Below, one piece after another: positions 1 through 8,768 of a stretch of 64,000 bases of DNA (the stretch's first letter is position 1; each line of letters starts with the position of its first letter). The position numbers were made by a program, and so were the translations under genes. The notes below the pieces were generated by a model. It was not told where the DNA came from, ran no database searches, and worked only from the letters and a program-made list of their open reading frames with translations. The stretch lies in assembly GCA_020634115.1 (NCBI GenBank), contig JACKCH010000019.1, forward strand, positions 62,001-126,000. The letters are read 5' to 3'. The stretch is from Anaerolineaceae bacterium (lineage in GTDB: Bacteria; Chloroflexota; Anaerolineae; Aggregatilineales; Phototrophicaceae).

Positions 1-2
1 GA

Positions 3-1250
3 TTGCACTGGCAGCGGCATAAAGGCGGTAAGGAACACCAGGAATCTGGCAAAGTCCTCGGCCAGGAGCGTGTGCCGGTGGCGATTGTCCTGGGCGGCGA
101 TCCGGCGGCCATGTGGTGTGGTTCTGCGCCACTGCCCCCTAACGTGGATGAGTATCTGCTGGCCGGGTGGCTGCGAAGCAAACCGGTAGAGTTTGTCAAA
201 TGTGTGTCACAGGACTTAGAAGTCCCCGCCGACGCTGAAATCGTGATTGAAGGCTGGTTCGACCCCAACGAACACCGCACCGAAGGGCCGTTTGGCGACC
301 ATACCGGCTTCTACACCCCGCCCGACCTTTTCCCGGTGATGCATGTTACGGCTATCACCCATCGGGAAGATGCGATTTATCCGACAACGATTGTCGGCAA
401 GCCGCCGCAGGAAGATGTGTGGATGGGCAAGGCTACTGAGCGACTGTTTTTACCCTTGATGAAGCTCTTCATGGGCGAAATTGTAGACGTAAACATGCCG
501 CCGGAAGGCGTGTTCCATAACCTCGTCGTGGTCAGCATCAAAAAGAAATATCCCGGTCACGCCCAGAAGATCATGTACGGGCTGTGGGGGCTGGGACTGA
601 TGATGCTTACAAAAGGCTTCGTCGTTGTAGATGATGATGTGGACGTGCAGAACATGGCCGAAGTCACGGCGCGAGTCCTGGAAACGGTGGACTGGCGGCG
701 TGATGTGACGGTGGTGGATGGCGCGGTAGATCAGCTCGACCACGCCGCGATCTTCGACTCCTACGGCGGCAAGATGGGTGTAGACGCGACCCGCAAACCG
801 GAGCGCCCGCCTTTCGTTGCGCCCGTCGCGCTCCTTGCCGAGCAGATTACGGCGCTGGTGGGCGAAAAGTGGACAGAATCCCACCAGACGATTATCGTGG
901 CGCTCGATAAAGGCCAGCACCAGCCCAAAGCGACCATGCGTGTCTTGTGGGAAGTCGCGCCTGACTATAATATCGTCATCGTGGATGACTTCGTGGACGT
1001 GCATAACCTCTCAGATGTTGCCTGGCGGGCGCTGGGGAATGTGGACTGGCGGCGCGACATCGAAATCAAGGGCGGGCCAGTCAATCCGTATGACACGACC
1101 AACGATCAACCACGCGGGCAGATTGGCCTGGATGCCACCTGCAAAACCGCTGAAGACGGTTATCCGCGCGGGTGGCCGCAGGAAGTCGCCATGTCCCCGG
1201 AAATCGTGGCGCTGGTAGACCAAAAATGGAAAGACTACGGGATTAAGTAG
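3..1250 (+). CDS. mqnL: UbiD-family menaquinone biosynthesis decarboxylase (5' truncated)
   Basis: C-terminal ~415 residues of a UbiD-type prenylated-FMN decarboxylase. The gene enters from beyond the left edge, so the N-terminal part (including much of the prFMN/metal site) is not visible. The segment RTEGPFGDHTGFYTPPDLFP (residues 92-111) is the UbiD hallmark. MGKATERLFLPLMK and HAQKIMYGLWGLG are typical of the SCO4490-like decarboxylases of the futalosine pathway. With mqnP, menG and ubiX following on the same strand, a role in decarboxylating a late menaquinone precursor fits well. Unusually, the C-terminal module occurs twice (about residues 172-265 and 294-382). It ends 7 bp before the RNHCP gene. 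Family assignment is firm; the exact substrate is inferred from context. Confidence 0.85.
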   Translation: MHWQRHKGGKEHQESGKVLGQERVPVAIVLGGDPAAMWCGSAPLPPNVDEYLLAGWLRSKPVEFVKCVSQDLEVPADAEIVIEGWFDPNEHRTEGPFGDHTGFYTPPDLFPVMHVTAITHREDAIYPTTIVGKPPQEDVWMGKATERLFLPLMKLFMGEIVDVNMPPEGVFHNLVVVSIKKKYPGHAQKIMYGLWGLGLMMLTKGFVVVDDDVDVQNMAEVTARVLETVDWRRDVTVVDGAVDQLDHAAIFDSYGGKMGVDATRKPERPPFVAPVALLAEQITALVGEKWTESHQTIIVALDKGQHQPKATMRVLWEVAPDYNIVIVDDFVDVHNLSDVAWRALGNVDWRRDIEIKGGPVNPYDTTNDQPRGQIGLDATCKTAEDGYPRGWPQEVAMSPEIVALVDQKWKDYGIK

Positions 1251-1257
1251 TTGCATC

Positions 1258-1566
1258 ATGTCACGCAAATTTCAGCGGCGAATCGAAGATTTTACCTGTG
1301 AACACTGCGGCGTACCGGTCACGGGCGATGGCTACACTAACCACTGCCCGGTTTGCCTGTGGAGTAAGCATGTAGACGTGAATCCCGGTGATCGGGCGGC
1401 GGACTGCGGCGGGCTGATGGAGCCGGTGGGCGCGGAGCAGAAAAGCGGTGAAACCATCATTGTGCATCGCTGCGTGGTATGCCGCCATATCAAACGCAAC
1501 CGGGCTGCACCCGATGACGATTTTGACTTGCTAGTCGAACTGCTGGCGATGGGGAATCCCTTTTAG
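1258..1566 (+). CDS. RNHCP-domain zinc-ribbon protein
   Basis: 102-residue protein with paired zinc ligands: CEHC near residue 15, HCPVCLWSKHVD near residue 29, a Cys in DCGG, and HRCVVC near residue 71. The order C-x2-C ... NHCPxCLWSKHVD ... GDR ... C ... H-C-x2-C matches the RNHCP family, small bacterial proteins of unknown molecular role presumed to bind zinc and perhaps nucleic acid. Here the name-giving motif reads TNHCP. It lies between mqnL and a membrane-protein gene in a tightly packed plus-strand cluster, probably co-transcribed. No link to quinone synthesis is evident. Confidence 0.75.
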   Translation: MSRKFQRRIEDFTCEHCGVPVTGDGYTNHCPVCLWSKHVDVNPGDRAADCGGLMEPVGAEQKSGETIIVHRCVVCRHIKRNRAAPDDDFDLLVELLAMGNPF

Positions 1567-1579
1567 TGGATATTGAGCG

Positions 1580-2032
1580 ATGGACAGTCAGAAAACCAAT
1601 ATCGTTGCCGTTGTCCTGATGCTTCTCGTGCTGGTCTTTTTTGTTGTGTTGGCCGTGACCGGATGGGCCAGTGGTGGAGCCGGGCAAGGCATGGTGACTT
1701 CGGCGCTGGCCGGACTGGTTGCCATTGCTTTAGTGACCGACCTGAAGAAAGGTGTTCGCGCGCCGACGCCTTTTGAGCGTTTTAAATTGTGGATGAACTT
1801 CCGCCCGGTTATCATCGGGGGAGGGGGGCTTACGCTCATGGCGCTGGTTGGGCCGTCCCTGTTATCATCCACGACAGATTGGCCGCTGCCCATCAAACTC
1901 GCGTTGGTATTCATACCGGTTCTGACCTGGGCAGGCGCAGTCTTTTATACGATATGGCGTGCGCCTCATCGTTACGAAACGGATATAGCGTACAAAAAGC
2001 GCATTGGTTATCGGCACTCCCGTGACCAGTGA
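1580..2032 (+). CDS. Four-helix membrane protein of unknown function
   Basis: 150-residue integral membrane protein with hydrophobic stretches near residues 9-28, 38-52, 74-95 and 103-124, and a basic, Tyr-rich cytoplasmic-looking C-terminus. I do not recognise a family. It starts 13 bp after the RNHCP gene and ends about 17 bp before the chosen mqnP start, so it is probably part of the same transcript. It could be an accessory membrane component of the quinone cluster or a passenger. No catalytic motif is visible. Confidence 0.6.
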   Translation: MDSQKTNIVAVVLMLLVLVFFVVLAVTGWASGGAGQGMVTSALAGLVAIALVTDLKKGVRAPTPFERFKLWMNFRPVIIGGGGLTLMALVGPSLLSSTTDWPLPIKLALVFIPVLTWAGAVFYTIWRAPHRYETDIAYKKRIGYRHSRDQ

Positions 2033-2049
2033 CGCATCAAAGGATGTTT

Positions 2050-2955
2050 ATGACCCATACTGCTGCCCAACCCCCAACCGGAAGCCGTTCCATGATGACT
2101 CAGATCAAAGATTTTCTGGAACTCATCAAGTTCGAGCATACCATTTTTGCACTGCCTTTCGCTTACCTGGGGATGGTGCTGGCGGCGCGAGGGCTGCCGA
2201 CGTTTCACCAGTTCTTCTGGGTGACGGTGGCAATGGCCTCAGCGCGGACGCTGGCCTTTGCCATCAACCGGTTGGTTGACCGCCGCTTTGACGCTACCAA
2301 CCCGCGTACTGCGAAACGGCCCTCGGTTACTGGCGCACTCAGTTCACGGGTGATTGCGGGCTTTGCGGTGCTTTCGCTGCTGCTGCTGGCGCTGTCGGCG
2401 TGGTTGCTGAATCCGCTGGCGCTGGCGCTGTTCCCCGGCGCAGTAGTGTTCCTGCTGGGCTATTCCTACACCAAGCGGTTTACCACGCTCTGCCACTGGA
2501 TTCTGGGGTTTACCGACGGCCTCGCGCCGATGGGCGGGTGGGTCGCGGTGGCCGGGAGCATTTTCGCGCCGTCCGATCTTCCAGCGTGGCTGTTGATGTT
2601 CGCCGTCACCTTCTGGATTGGTGGGTTTGACCTCATCTATGCCTGCCAGGATGTGGAGCATGACCGGCAGGAAGGCCTGTTCTCCTGGCCGAGCCGCCGG
2701 GGGATGGCGAATGGTCTGTTTATGGCGAAGGCCAATCATGTGCTGACCGTGCTGGTGCTGATTCTGCTGGGACTGGTGATGGGACTGGCATGGCCGTTCT
2801 GGGTCGGGCTGGTGATCGTGGCGGGTCTGCTCGTCTACGAGAACAGCATCGTCAAACCGAATGACCTGTCCCGCCTGAACGTAGCGTTTTTCAACCTCAA
2901 CTCGTATATCGCTCTGACGCTGTTCGCCGGAACGTTTCTGGCGCTCATCATTTGA
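2050..2955 (+). CDS. mqnP: UbiA-family prenyltransferase of the futalosine pathway
   Basis: Integral membrane aromatic prenyltransferase, about 301 residues. It transfers a polyprenyl chain from the diphosphate to an aromatic menaquinone precursor in the membrane. The first Asp-rich motif is N-x3-D-x3-D (N73, D77, D81 in AINRLVDRRFDATNP). The second is DLIYACQDVEHDRQEG near residue 196. About eight hydrophobic helices are visible. The reading frame is open from a GTG at 2029, but AAAGGA at 2039-2044 places a good ribosome site before the ATG at 2050. Between mqnL and menG, MqnP is the best reading; MenA- or UbiA-type specificity cannot be excluded from sequence alone. Confidence 0.85.
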   Translation: MTHTAAQPPTGSRSMMTQIKDFLELIKFEHTIFALPFAYLGMVLAARGLPTFHQFFWVTVAMASARTLAFAINRLVDRRFDATNPRTAKRPSVTGALSSRVIAGFAVLSLLLLALSAWLLNPLALALFPGAVVFLLGYSYTKRFTTLCHWILGFTDGLAPMGGWVAVAGSIFAPSDLPAWLLMFAVTFWIGGFDLIYACQDVEHDRQEGLFSWPSRRGMANGLFMAKANHVLTVLVLILLGLVMGLAWPFWVGLVIVAGLLVYENSIVKPNDLSRLNVAFFNLNSYIALTLFAGTFLALII

Positions 2956-2971
2956 AACCGGGAATACATAC

Positions 2972-3679
2972 ATGGCACATCTGACAGGAAAAGACCGCGC
3001 CGATTACGTGCAGGATATGTTCGGGCGCATCGCGGGGCGTTACAACCTGATGAACCGGCTGATGACCTTCGGCCAGGATATGCGCTGGCGGCGCTTCGTC
3101 ATCAAACAGGCGAATTTGCCCCCGAATGGTAAACTGCTCGACCTCGCCACCGGCACGGGCGACATCGCTTTCGAGGCGGTTAGGTCAGTGGACGGGGTAC
3201 AGGCAGTGGGAGCGGATTTTTCGCTGCCAATGATGCGTGTCGGTCAGGAGTTACTTTTAGGCAGTCGGGTCGGTTGGGCCGGGGCAGACGCGCTCAACCT
3301 GCCGTTCCCGGATAACACCTTTGACGCGGTAACGTCCGGCTACCTGGCGCGCAACGTGATTGACATCCCCCGCATGTTCGCCGAGCAGCTTCGTGTCCTA
3401 AAGCCGGGTGGGCGGGTCGTCGTGCTGGATAGCTCCCCGCCACCGGCTAACCTGCTGCGCCCGTTCATCGAAATCCACCTGCGCTATGTGATTCCGACCT
3501 TAGGCCGTCTTGTCGCCGGGAAAAACGGCGCGGATGCGTATCAATATCTGCCGAGTTCCACCCAGGCTTTCAAGACGCCAGACGAACTGGCTGCCCTGAT
3601 GCGCGATGCCGGGCTGCGGAATGTGCAGTATAAAACCTTCATGTTCGGCACGATGGCCGTCCATTGGGGGGAGAAATGA
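2972..3679 (+). CDS. menG: Demethylmenaquinone methyltransferase (UbiE/MenG family)
   Basis: 235-residue class I SAM-dependent methyltransferase that would catalyse the last step of menaquinone synthesis, C-methylation of demethylmenaquinone. The family signature YNLMNRLMTFGQDMRWRR lies near residues 24-41. The SAM-binding loop LDLATGTGDIAFE follows near 57-69, and RVLKPGGRVVVLD near 143-155. The gene begins 16 bp after mqnP. Its stop codon overlaps the start of the next gene (ATGATG/TGA), implying translational coupling with the AT-rich downstream insert. Confidence 0.88.
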   Translation: MAHLTGKDRADYVQDMFGRIAGRYNLMNRLMTFGQDMRWRRFVIKQANLPPNGKLLDLATGTGDIAFEAVRSVDGVQAVGADFSLPMMRVGQELLLGSRVGWAGADALNLPFPDNTFDAVTSGYLARNVIDIPRMFAEQLRVLKPGGRVVVLDSSPPPANLLRPFIEIHLRYVIPTLGRLVAGKNGADAYQYLPSSTQAFKTPDELAALMRDAGLRNVQYKTFMFGTMAVHWGEK

Positions 3680-5301
3680 TGAAATCCGATTTCCAGTACG
3701 AATACCCACCATCAGAAGCCATTCTCCAAATGGGAGAAGTGTTGCGAGACACGCATTTTGTCGCGGATGGAAGTTTTACAACTGAAGACAATGAGATATA
3801 TAAATGTAGATTTGAAATTGCCTATACAAAATCGAATAGGGTAGTTGGCATTATTTATGATCCTGCGTTCAACATCTTTTCAAGAAAGTTAAGCCACTTA
3901 AGTAGCTATGGTATCAAAAGCCTTATAGGTGTAGAGAAGCTCAATAACTTAATAATTGAATGTCAAGGGATAAGAATTGTTAGGCGAGATTTAGAATTAG
4001 TACGAGAATATGCAAGGCTATCATTTGAAGCAGTTTATTATGAGATCAGGGATTCTCAACAGGATTTACCCCAGGAGTGTTCATTCTACATCGTCAATTT
4101 CCCATTAAGCCGGAAGATATTTTCAACTGGCTCGGATGTGTCTATCCCTAAGTTCGAGATACAGTTTGATAGTCAAAGTATGTTTCAAATATCTCATCTT
4201 CGTGATGTGAGAAAATTGGAATATCCAACCCAACCAACTTCTCTATTGAACCTGACACAAGAAAATATCCCCACTGGTTGGACAGCTGAGAATCTGGTTG
4301 ATTTTGTCTGTGTATTATTATCGTTGGCTGCGGGGCGGGATGTTCAATGGGTATATCAAGAGATTTTTAGAGAGGATGACACGGTTTTTTGCCGAAAATG
4401 GATTACAAGAAATATTAGATTAACTACGTTCTATCAGTTTCTTACGGGTGATTATGGTGACTATTGGGAAGTTTACCAACACACATTTGAGGAGCAGCAT
4501 ATAATTAATTTCGTTTCGGGTGCTTTGTCAAAGCTGTTTGAATATCCGTTTGATAAAGCCAAAAGATATTTCGATATATTGTCACTTTATCGTGATTCTG
4601 TAACAATTAATTCTGAAAACCGTGCAATTAAAGGTAGGCTGCTAACTACCCTTGCCGAAGAACTTCTGACGGTTTGGGAGAAAACTGAGGGGATTGGGAA
4701 AGATAAGTCAAAGCTCACATATAAAAACGAACGCGAGAGACTTATACAAACAATAGCAAATCATCTCGATCAAGTTGTTGAAAATGTTTTGGAGCAAAGA
4801 GACCAAGAATCTAAAACCGAGTATGAAATTCGCAAGATGGATATTCAAAAGAGAGTTAAGAAAATTCTCCAGGAACAGTTGAATGGAAGGACACTTGAAA
4901 ACAAGTTTATTCGTTTTTTCAGGCATTATGACTATAGAATTATTAAACCTAAAGAGATTGAAGATCACCCCGGCTCTCCACTTTATCAGCAAATTACGGC
5001 CTTTGTTGAATCCCGAAACTCGCTTGTGCATGATGGATGTCTGGCGTGGGAGAACCCCAAACGGGATGATGAAAAAAAGAGAAAAGAATTACTAGCACTC
5101 ACTCATTTCCCATCCTATATAAAAGCTAACCTAGACTATGAGTATTATAATATTCTCATGATGCTTCCTATGATGTTTGCAGCAATATTCGGATACCGAG
5201 GAAGATATAGAAACCTACTCATCGCAGGGGCTAGCGGTGAATGGGTTTCGCCTTCTGTCAAATATCCTGGCGAGGATATTCGTGACTCCGAATCAGACTA
5301 A
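3676..5301 (+). CDS. HEPN-like R-x4-H protein, AT-rich insert in the menaquinone operon
   Basis: About 541 residues, no close family recognised. The C-terminal third is helical and contains ESRNSLVHDG with R447 and H452, the R-x4-H spacing of HEPN ribonucleases. Apea-like HEPN proteins carry a similar R-N-x3-H-x-G. The N-terminal ~200 residues look beta-rich, followed by a helical, charged middle. An all-protein phage-defence or RNA-cleaving role is an inference. The DNA is markedly AT-rich with AT-ending codons, unlike both neighbours, suggesting horizontal transfer. The ATG at 3676 follows a GGGGGGAGAA ribosome site and overlaps the menG stop. The 3' end overlaps the ubiX GTG start by about 20 bp. 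A TTG at 3664 is a less likely start. Confidence 0.6.
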   Translation: MMKSDFQYEYPPSEAILQMGEVLRDTHFVADGSFTTEDNEIYKCRFEIAYTKSNRVVGIIYDPAFNIFSRKLSHLSSYGIKSLIGVEKLNNLIIECQGIRIVRRDLELVREYARLSFEAVYYEIRDSQQDLPQECSFYIVNFPLSRKIFSTGSDVSIPKFEIQFDSQSMFQISHLRDVRKLEYPTQPTSLLNLTQENIPTGWTAENLVDFVCVLLSLAAGRDVQWVYQEIFREDDTVFCRKWITRNIRLTTFYQFLTGDYGDYWEVYQHTFEEQHIINFVSGALSKLFEYPFDKAKRYFDILSLYRDSVTINSENRAIKGRLLTTLAEELLTVWEKTEGIGKDKSKLTYKNERERLIQTIANHLDQVVENVLEQRDQESKTEYEIRKMDIQKRVKKILQEQLNGRTLENKFIRFFRHYDYRIIKPKEIEDHPGSPLYQQITAFVESRNSLVHDGCLAWENPKRDDEKKRKELLALTHFPSYIKANLDYEYYNILMMLPMMFAAIFGYRGRYRNLLIAGASGEWVSPSVKYPGEDIRDSESD

Positions 5302-5887
5302 TCGCCTCATCATCGGCATCTCCGGCGCGTCCGGCGTGATCTACGGCATCCGGTTGCTGGAAGTTCTGGCACAGGATAACGCCATCAAAACGCACCTCGT
5401 CCTCAGCGGCGCGGCTAAAGCCACCATCACTCAGGAAACCGACTGGACGGTGAAAGCCGTCGAAGCATTGGCGGACGTGGTGCATACCCCCGGCAACGTC
5501 GGCGCAAGTATTGCCAGCGGCTCGTTCGATACGCTGGGGATGATCGTCGCGCCGTGCAGTATCAAGTCGCTTTCGGCCATCGCCCACAGCTACGACGCCG
5601 ACCTCATCGCCCGCGCCGCCGATGTCCAACTCAAGGAGGGGCGTCCGGTGCTGCTGCTCGTGCGCGAAACGCCACTGCATATCGGCCACATCAAGCTCAT
5701 GCTCCAGGCCGCCGAAAACGGCGCGATCATCATGCCGCCGGTGCCCGCGTTTTACGGCAGGCCGCAGACGGTGGATGACATCGTGAATCAGACGGTAGGC
5801 CGCGCCCTGGCGCGTATCGGGATTAAGAACCAGATGTATTTCGAGTGGTTGGGGATGGGGAAGGATAAACCTGCCGATGGAGAGTAA
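5282..5887 (+). CDS. mqnM: Flavin prenyltransferase (UbiX/Pad1 family)
   Basis: About 201 residues. UbiX-type enzymes prenylate FMN to make the prFMN cofactor needed by UbiD-type decarboxylases such as the mqnL product in this cluster. RLIIGISGASGVIYGIRLLE at the N-terminus is the flavin-binding P-loop-like motif, and SIASGSF, MIVAPCSIKSLSAIA and VRETPLHIGHIKLM are family blocks. The natural start is the GTG at 5282. A longer frame from 5177 would begin inside the AT-rich upstream gene and has no family support. The 3' end overlaps the next gene by 11 bp. Confidence 0.92.
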   Translation: MTPNQTNRLIIGISGASGVIYGIRLLEVLAQDNAIKTHLVLSGAAKATITQETDWTVKAVEALADVVHTPGNVGASIASGSFDTLGMIVAPCSIKSLSAIAHSYDADLIARAADVQLKEGRPVLLLVRETPLHIGHIKLMLQAAENGAIIMPPVPAFYGRPQTVDDIVNQTVGRALARIGIKNQMYFEWLGMGKDKPADGE

Positions 5888-6317
5888 GGAGGCCATCCGC
5901 GCTTTTCTGGAAACGCAGTCCACGCTGACATTAGCAACAGTAGACGATGATGGGACTCCCCGGGCTGCGCCGTTGTTCTACGTTTCCGATGACGACCTCA
6001 ACCTCTACTGGCTCTCATCCCCGACTAGCCGCCACAGCCTGAACCTGGGGGCGCACCCGCAAGTTGCCGCCACGATTTATCCCGCCGTGTGGGCGTGGAC
6101 GGCGATTCGCGGCCTGCAAATCGAGGGGATCGCCGGAATCGTGACCGGCTCGGAACATCGAGAGTCCATTTTGGCGTGTTACCAGCAGAAGTTCAACCTC
6201 CCGCCCGACCTCAACGCCATCATCGAGCAAAGCACGCTCTATACGCTGCGACCCACCTGGATTCGCTGGCTGGATAACAGCGTGTCCTTCGGGTTTAAGG
6301 CTGAAATCACGTTATAA
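5877..6317 (+). CDS. Pyridoxamine 5'-phosphate oxidase-like split-barrel flavoprotein
   Basis: 146 residues with the opening pattern of the PPOX/split-barrel superfamily: TLTLATVDDDGTPRAAPLFYVSDD (shown in parts: TLTLATVDDDG, RAAPLFY), then LYWLSSPTSRHSLNL and VAATIYP. Members bind FMN, haem or F420, and their substrates vary. The start overlaps ubiX by 11 bp, so it is translationally coupled to the menaquinone genes. A flavin-related role is plausible but unproven. Closest in form to YhbP-like proteins of unknown substrate. Confidence 0.75.
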   Translation: MESKEAIRAFLETQSTLTLATVDDDGTPRAAPLFYVSDDDLNLYWLSSPTSRHSLNLGAHPQVAATIYPAVWAWTAIRGLQIEGIAGIVTGSEHRESILACYQQKFNLPPDLNAIIEQSTLYTLRPTWIRWLDNSVSFGFKAEITL

Positions 6318-6350
6318 TAAGATTGATAGACATGGCTATGAGGTGGGCTG

Positions 6351-6749
6351 ATGACCACTATACAATTGAGAACTTATCAAACCCTGGGACTAATTACACT
6401 GGCTGCGCTCCTGGGGTTGGTCATCGGGCAGCCGGGAACACCGTACTATACGAACCTCTTCCCGATATTTCTGATTGTGCTGATTTGGGGTGTGATTGTC
6501 ACGCCGGTGGCCTACTTACGGGAACGCATTCGCACGCATCCTCAGACCAAGTCCAAGCGTGGTGTGCAGCCGGACATGTATGCCATGATTGACAGGATGC
6601 TCGCATACCTGGATACAGACGAGATGGTGTACCTCCAGCGGCGGTTGGCAGAAATGGAAGCCGAACAGATTGACGATTTTCCGGCGACTCTGGAATCGCT
6701 TCTCAGCCAGCGGGAAGCCGACGCCCGGCACAAACTCAGCGGGCGCTGA
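6351..6749 (+). CDS. Small two-helix membrane protein with acidic cytoplasmic tail
   Basis: 132 residues. Two hydrophobic helices (about residues 9-27 and 35-57) precede a soluble tail rich in Asp/Glu/Arg that looks helical (DMYAMIDRMLAYLDTDEMVYLQ region). No family recognised. A TATAAT-like -10 lies at 6313-6318, and GAGGTGGGC precedes the ATG as a ribosome site. The 3' end overlaps the convergent glycosyltransferase gene by 14 bp. Confidence 0.6.
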   Translation: MTTIQLRTYQTLGLITLAALLGLVIGQPGTPYYTNLFPIFLIVLIWGVIVTPVAYLRERIRTHPQTKSKRGVQPDMYAMIDRMLAYLDTDEMVYLQRRLAEMEAEQIDDFPATLESLLSQREADARHKLSGR

Positions 6750-8253
6750 CTAGCCAAAGCACCACCGAGGCTGTCTCCGTCGTTTCACCAGGGCGGGGAT
6801 ATGCGGCAATTTTCTCCACCTGTGCATCCAGCGTCGTGACATCCAGGCCGATCAGCGGCGCATTGTCCACCAGGACGTAAACCGCACCATTAGTGTCAAG
6901 TGCCTCCTGGTCTTCCACCAGCCCCGGCGCAGCGGCACACACCATCTCGCGCCCATCGTTCACATAAAAATTCGCCCGGCGGCAGCTATCCGGGAACATG
7001 CTGGCAATCACCGGGATGTTTGGTTGAGTCAGGGTTTGTGGGAAAGCCTGCACCGCTTCGCGCAGCCCATACCCCGCGCTGTGGTCGGTGATGTACTGGG
7101 TGCGGATCGCCTGTGGCAGCGGCAGACTGCTCGGATCACGGTAGGCGGTCAGCATAAATGGCATGAATCCGACGACGAGAATCGCTGAAACCAGTATACC
7201 GATTACCCAGCGCTGCCGGAATTCCGCCATCCATTTCAGCAGGATGCCCCAGCCCGCGCCCGCCAGCACCAGCAGCAGCGGCAGGGCGACCACGTAATGA
7301 CGTGGCAGTACTTCACGTCCCAGCAGAATAATCACGCCTAACGGGAGCAGCCCGGCCAAGAGCAGGATCAATGTGTTCCATTCGGATTTCCGCTCATACA
7401 GAATCACCAGTAGCAACAATCCGGCAATGAGGGCGACTGCCCAACTGAGTGTGCCGAACCCGCTCAACTGCTGCCATAAGTGCGTGATGTTAGCAACCCA
7501 GGCCGGTTGACCGCCGCCGGTTGTGCCACCAACACCAATCCAGCCCAGGGCAATCGAGAAGAAATCTTTGCTGCGCAGTGCCAGGTAAGCCAGAGGAGGT
7601 AGGAAGCAGACCGCCGCCACCATGCCAGCCAGGATCAACCCTTGCAGCCGTCTTCTAAACGAGTGCTGTTGTGCCGCCAGCATCATGACGAAGACCATCA
7701 GCACGAAGGGGGCTGCCGTGAACTTAAACAACACGGCCACGCCCAGCGCCAGTCCGGTGATCGCCGCATCTCGCCAGTGCCCGCTATCATAGAAGCGCAG
7801 GCATAACCATAACATGACGACGACCAGTGCTCCAGCTTCGGCATCGCTTAGTGCCAGTCGCTCAAAAAAGAATAGGTAGGGGGATGTAATCCACAACACA
7901 ACGCCGAGAAACGCTGCGCCCAACCCAAACAGGCGGCTCAACAGGGCATAACCCGCCGCCAGCCCCAACAGGCTCACCAGAATGGTTGCCATACGCCCGG
8001 CAATAACTGGCGCATATTGGGGGAGCAGCAGGGCAATCGGCCAATGGTTGATGATCTTGCCGTCACTGATCGCCCAGAAGGGATGTCCGTTCCAGACTTC
8101 GACAGCCCGTGTGAGATGCAGCCCTTCATCATTGTGAAGGGGGAGGCTATCCAACCCTGGCAGGCGGGTCGCCCACCAGACCAGGCATAACACCACAAAT
8201 AGGGCGATTCGTGTGAATCGGTTTTCTGGCGTCGAGTCAGTTTTTTGCATCAT
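6736..8253 (-). CDS. GT39/ArnT-like polytopic glycosyltransferase
   Basis: 505-residue membrane protein with about ten to twelve hydrophobic helices. The first extracytoplasmic loop carries LPLHNDEGLHLTRAVEVW, with the Asp-Glu pair expected of catalytic residues in lipid-linked-sugar transferases of the PMT/ArnT/GT-C type. Such enzymes use polyprenyl-phosphate sugars to modify proteins or envelope glycans. Acceptor and donor are unknown. It follows infA on the same strand after about 160 bp and starts with tandem Met codons. A second GT-C protein is at 28083. Confidence 0.72.
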   Translation of the reverse strand: MMQKTDSTPENRFTRIALFVVLCLVWWATRLPGLDSLPLHNDEGLHLTRAVEVWNGHPFWAISDGKIINHWPIALLLPQYAPVIAGRMATILVSLLGLAAGYALLSRLFGLGAAFLGVVLWITSPYLFFFERLALSDAEAGALVVVMLWLCLRFYDSGHWRDAAITGLALGVAVLFKFTAAPFVLMVFVMMLAAQQHSFRRRLQGLILAGMVAAVCFLPPLAYLALRSKDFFSIALGWIGVGGTTGGGQPAWVANITHLWQQLSGFGTLSWAVALIAGLLLLVILYERKSEWNTLILLLAGLLPLGVIILLGREVLPRHYVVALPLLLVLAGAGWGILLKWMAEFRQRWVIGILVSAILVVGFMPFMLTAYRDPSSLPLPQAIRTQYITDHSAGYGLREAVQAFPQTLTQPNIPVIASMFPDSCRRANFYVNDGREMVCAAAPGLVEDQEALDTNGAVYVLVDNAPLIGLDVTTLDAQVEKIAAYPRPGETTETASVVLWLVSAR

Positions 8254-8411
8254 CGTAAATCGTGAGCGTGCGTATGGATAAGCTTCATTCTTTTACCCGG
8301 CATGGTACATGATATCACGTACACCGGTACACGAAAAAGCCCGCCATGAATTGCGAGCTCACTTGCACATCAATAAGGCCGGAATGCCTGAAACGTACCG
8401 GATAATGATTG

Positions 8412-8669
8412 CTAATCTGTATTGTCTTCGCCGCCACCACCACGCGGGTCACGATACCGGAAGGTGATACGTCCCCGTGAAGGGTCATACACACTCATTT
8501 CGACCTTCACCCGGTCGCCTAGCAGAATGCGAATATAGAATTTCCGCATCTTGCCGGAAAGATACGCGAGAATCCGGTGGCCGTTTTCCAGTTCGACCAG
8601 GAACTGTGTATTGGGCAGCGCCTCAACAACAATACCTTCGACTTCGATCTTATCGTCTTTTTTCGCCAT
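8412..8669 (-). CDS. infA: Translation initiation factor IF-1
   Basis: 85-residue single S1/OB-fold protein, MAKKDDKIEVEGIVVEALPN at the start and the IF-1 core VELENGHRILAYLSGKMRK. The C-terminus RITFRYRD continues into a short Gly-rich acidic tail. IF-1 binds the ribosomal A site during initiation. A 13-residue upstream extension in frame has no family support, so the Met at 8669 is chosen. It lies downstream of rpsU and the S1 paralog on the same strand, a translation-related operon. Confidence 0.95.
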   Translation of the reverse strand: MAKKDDKIEVEGIVVEALPNTQFLVELENGHRILAYLSGKMRKFYIRILLGDRVKVEMSVYDPSRGRITFRYRDPRGGGGEDNTD

Positions 8670-8768
8670 AGCACTCCAAACATATGCAAAACAACAATCC
8701 GCTGCCATTGCTGTACAGCGGTTCGTGACTGTGGTATGAGATTGCCAATCCCACGCAGGTAAACCCGA

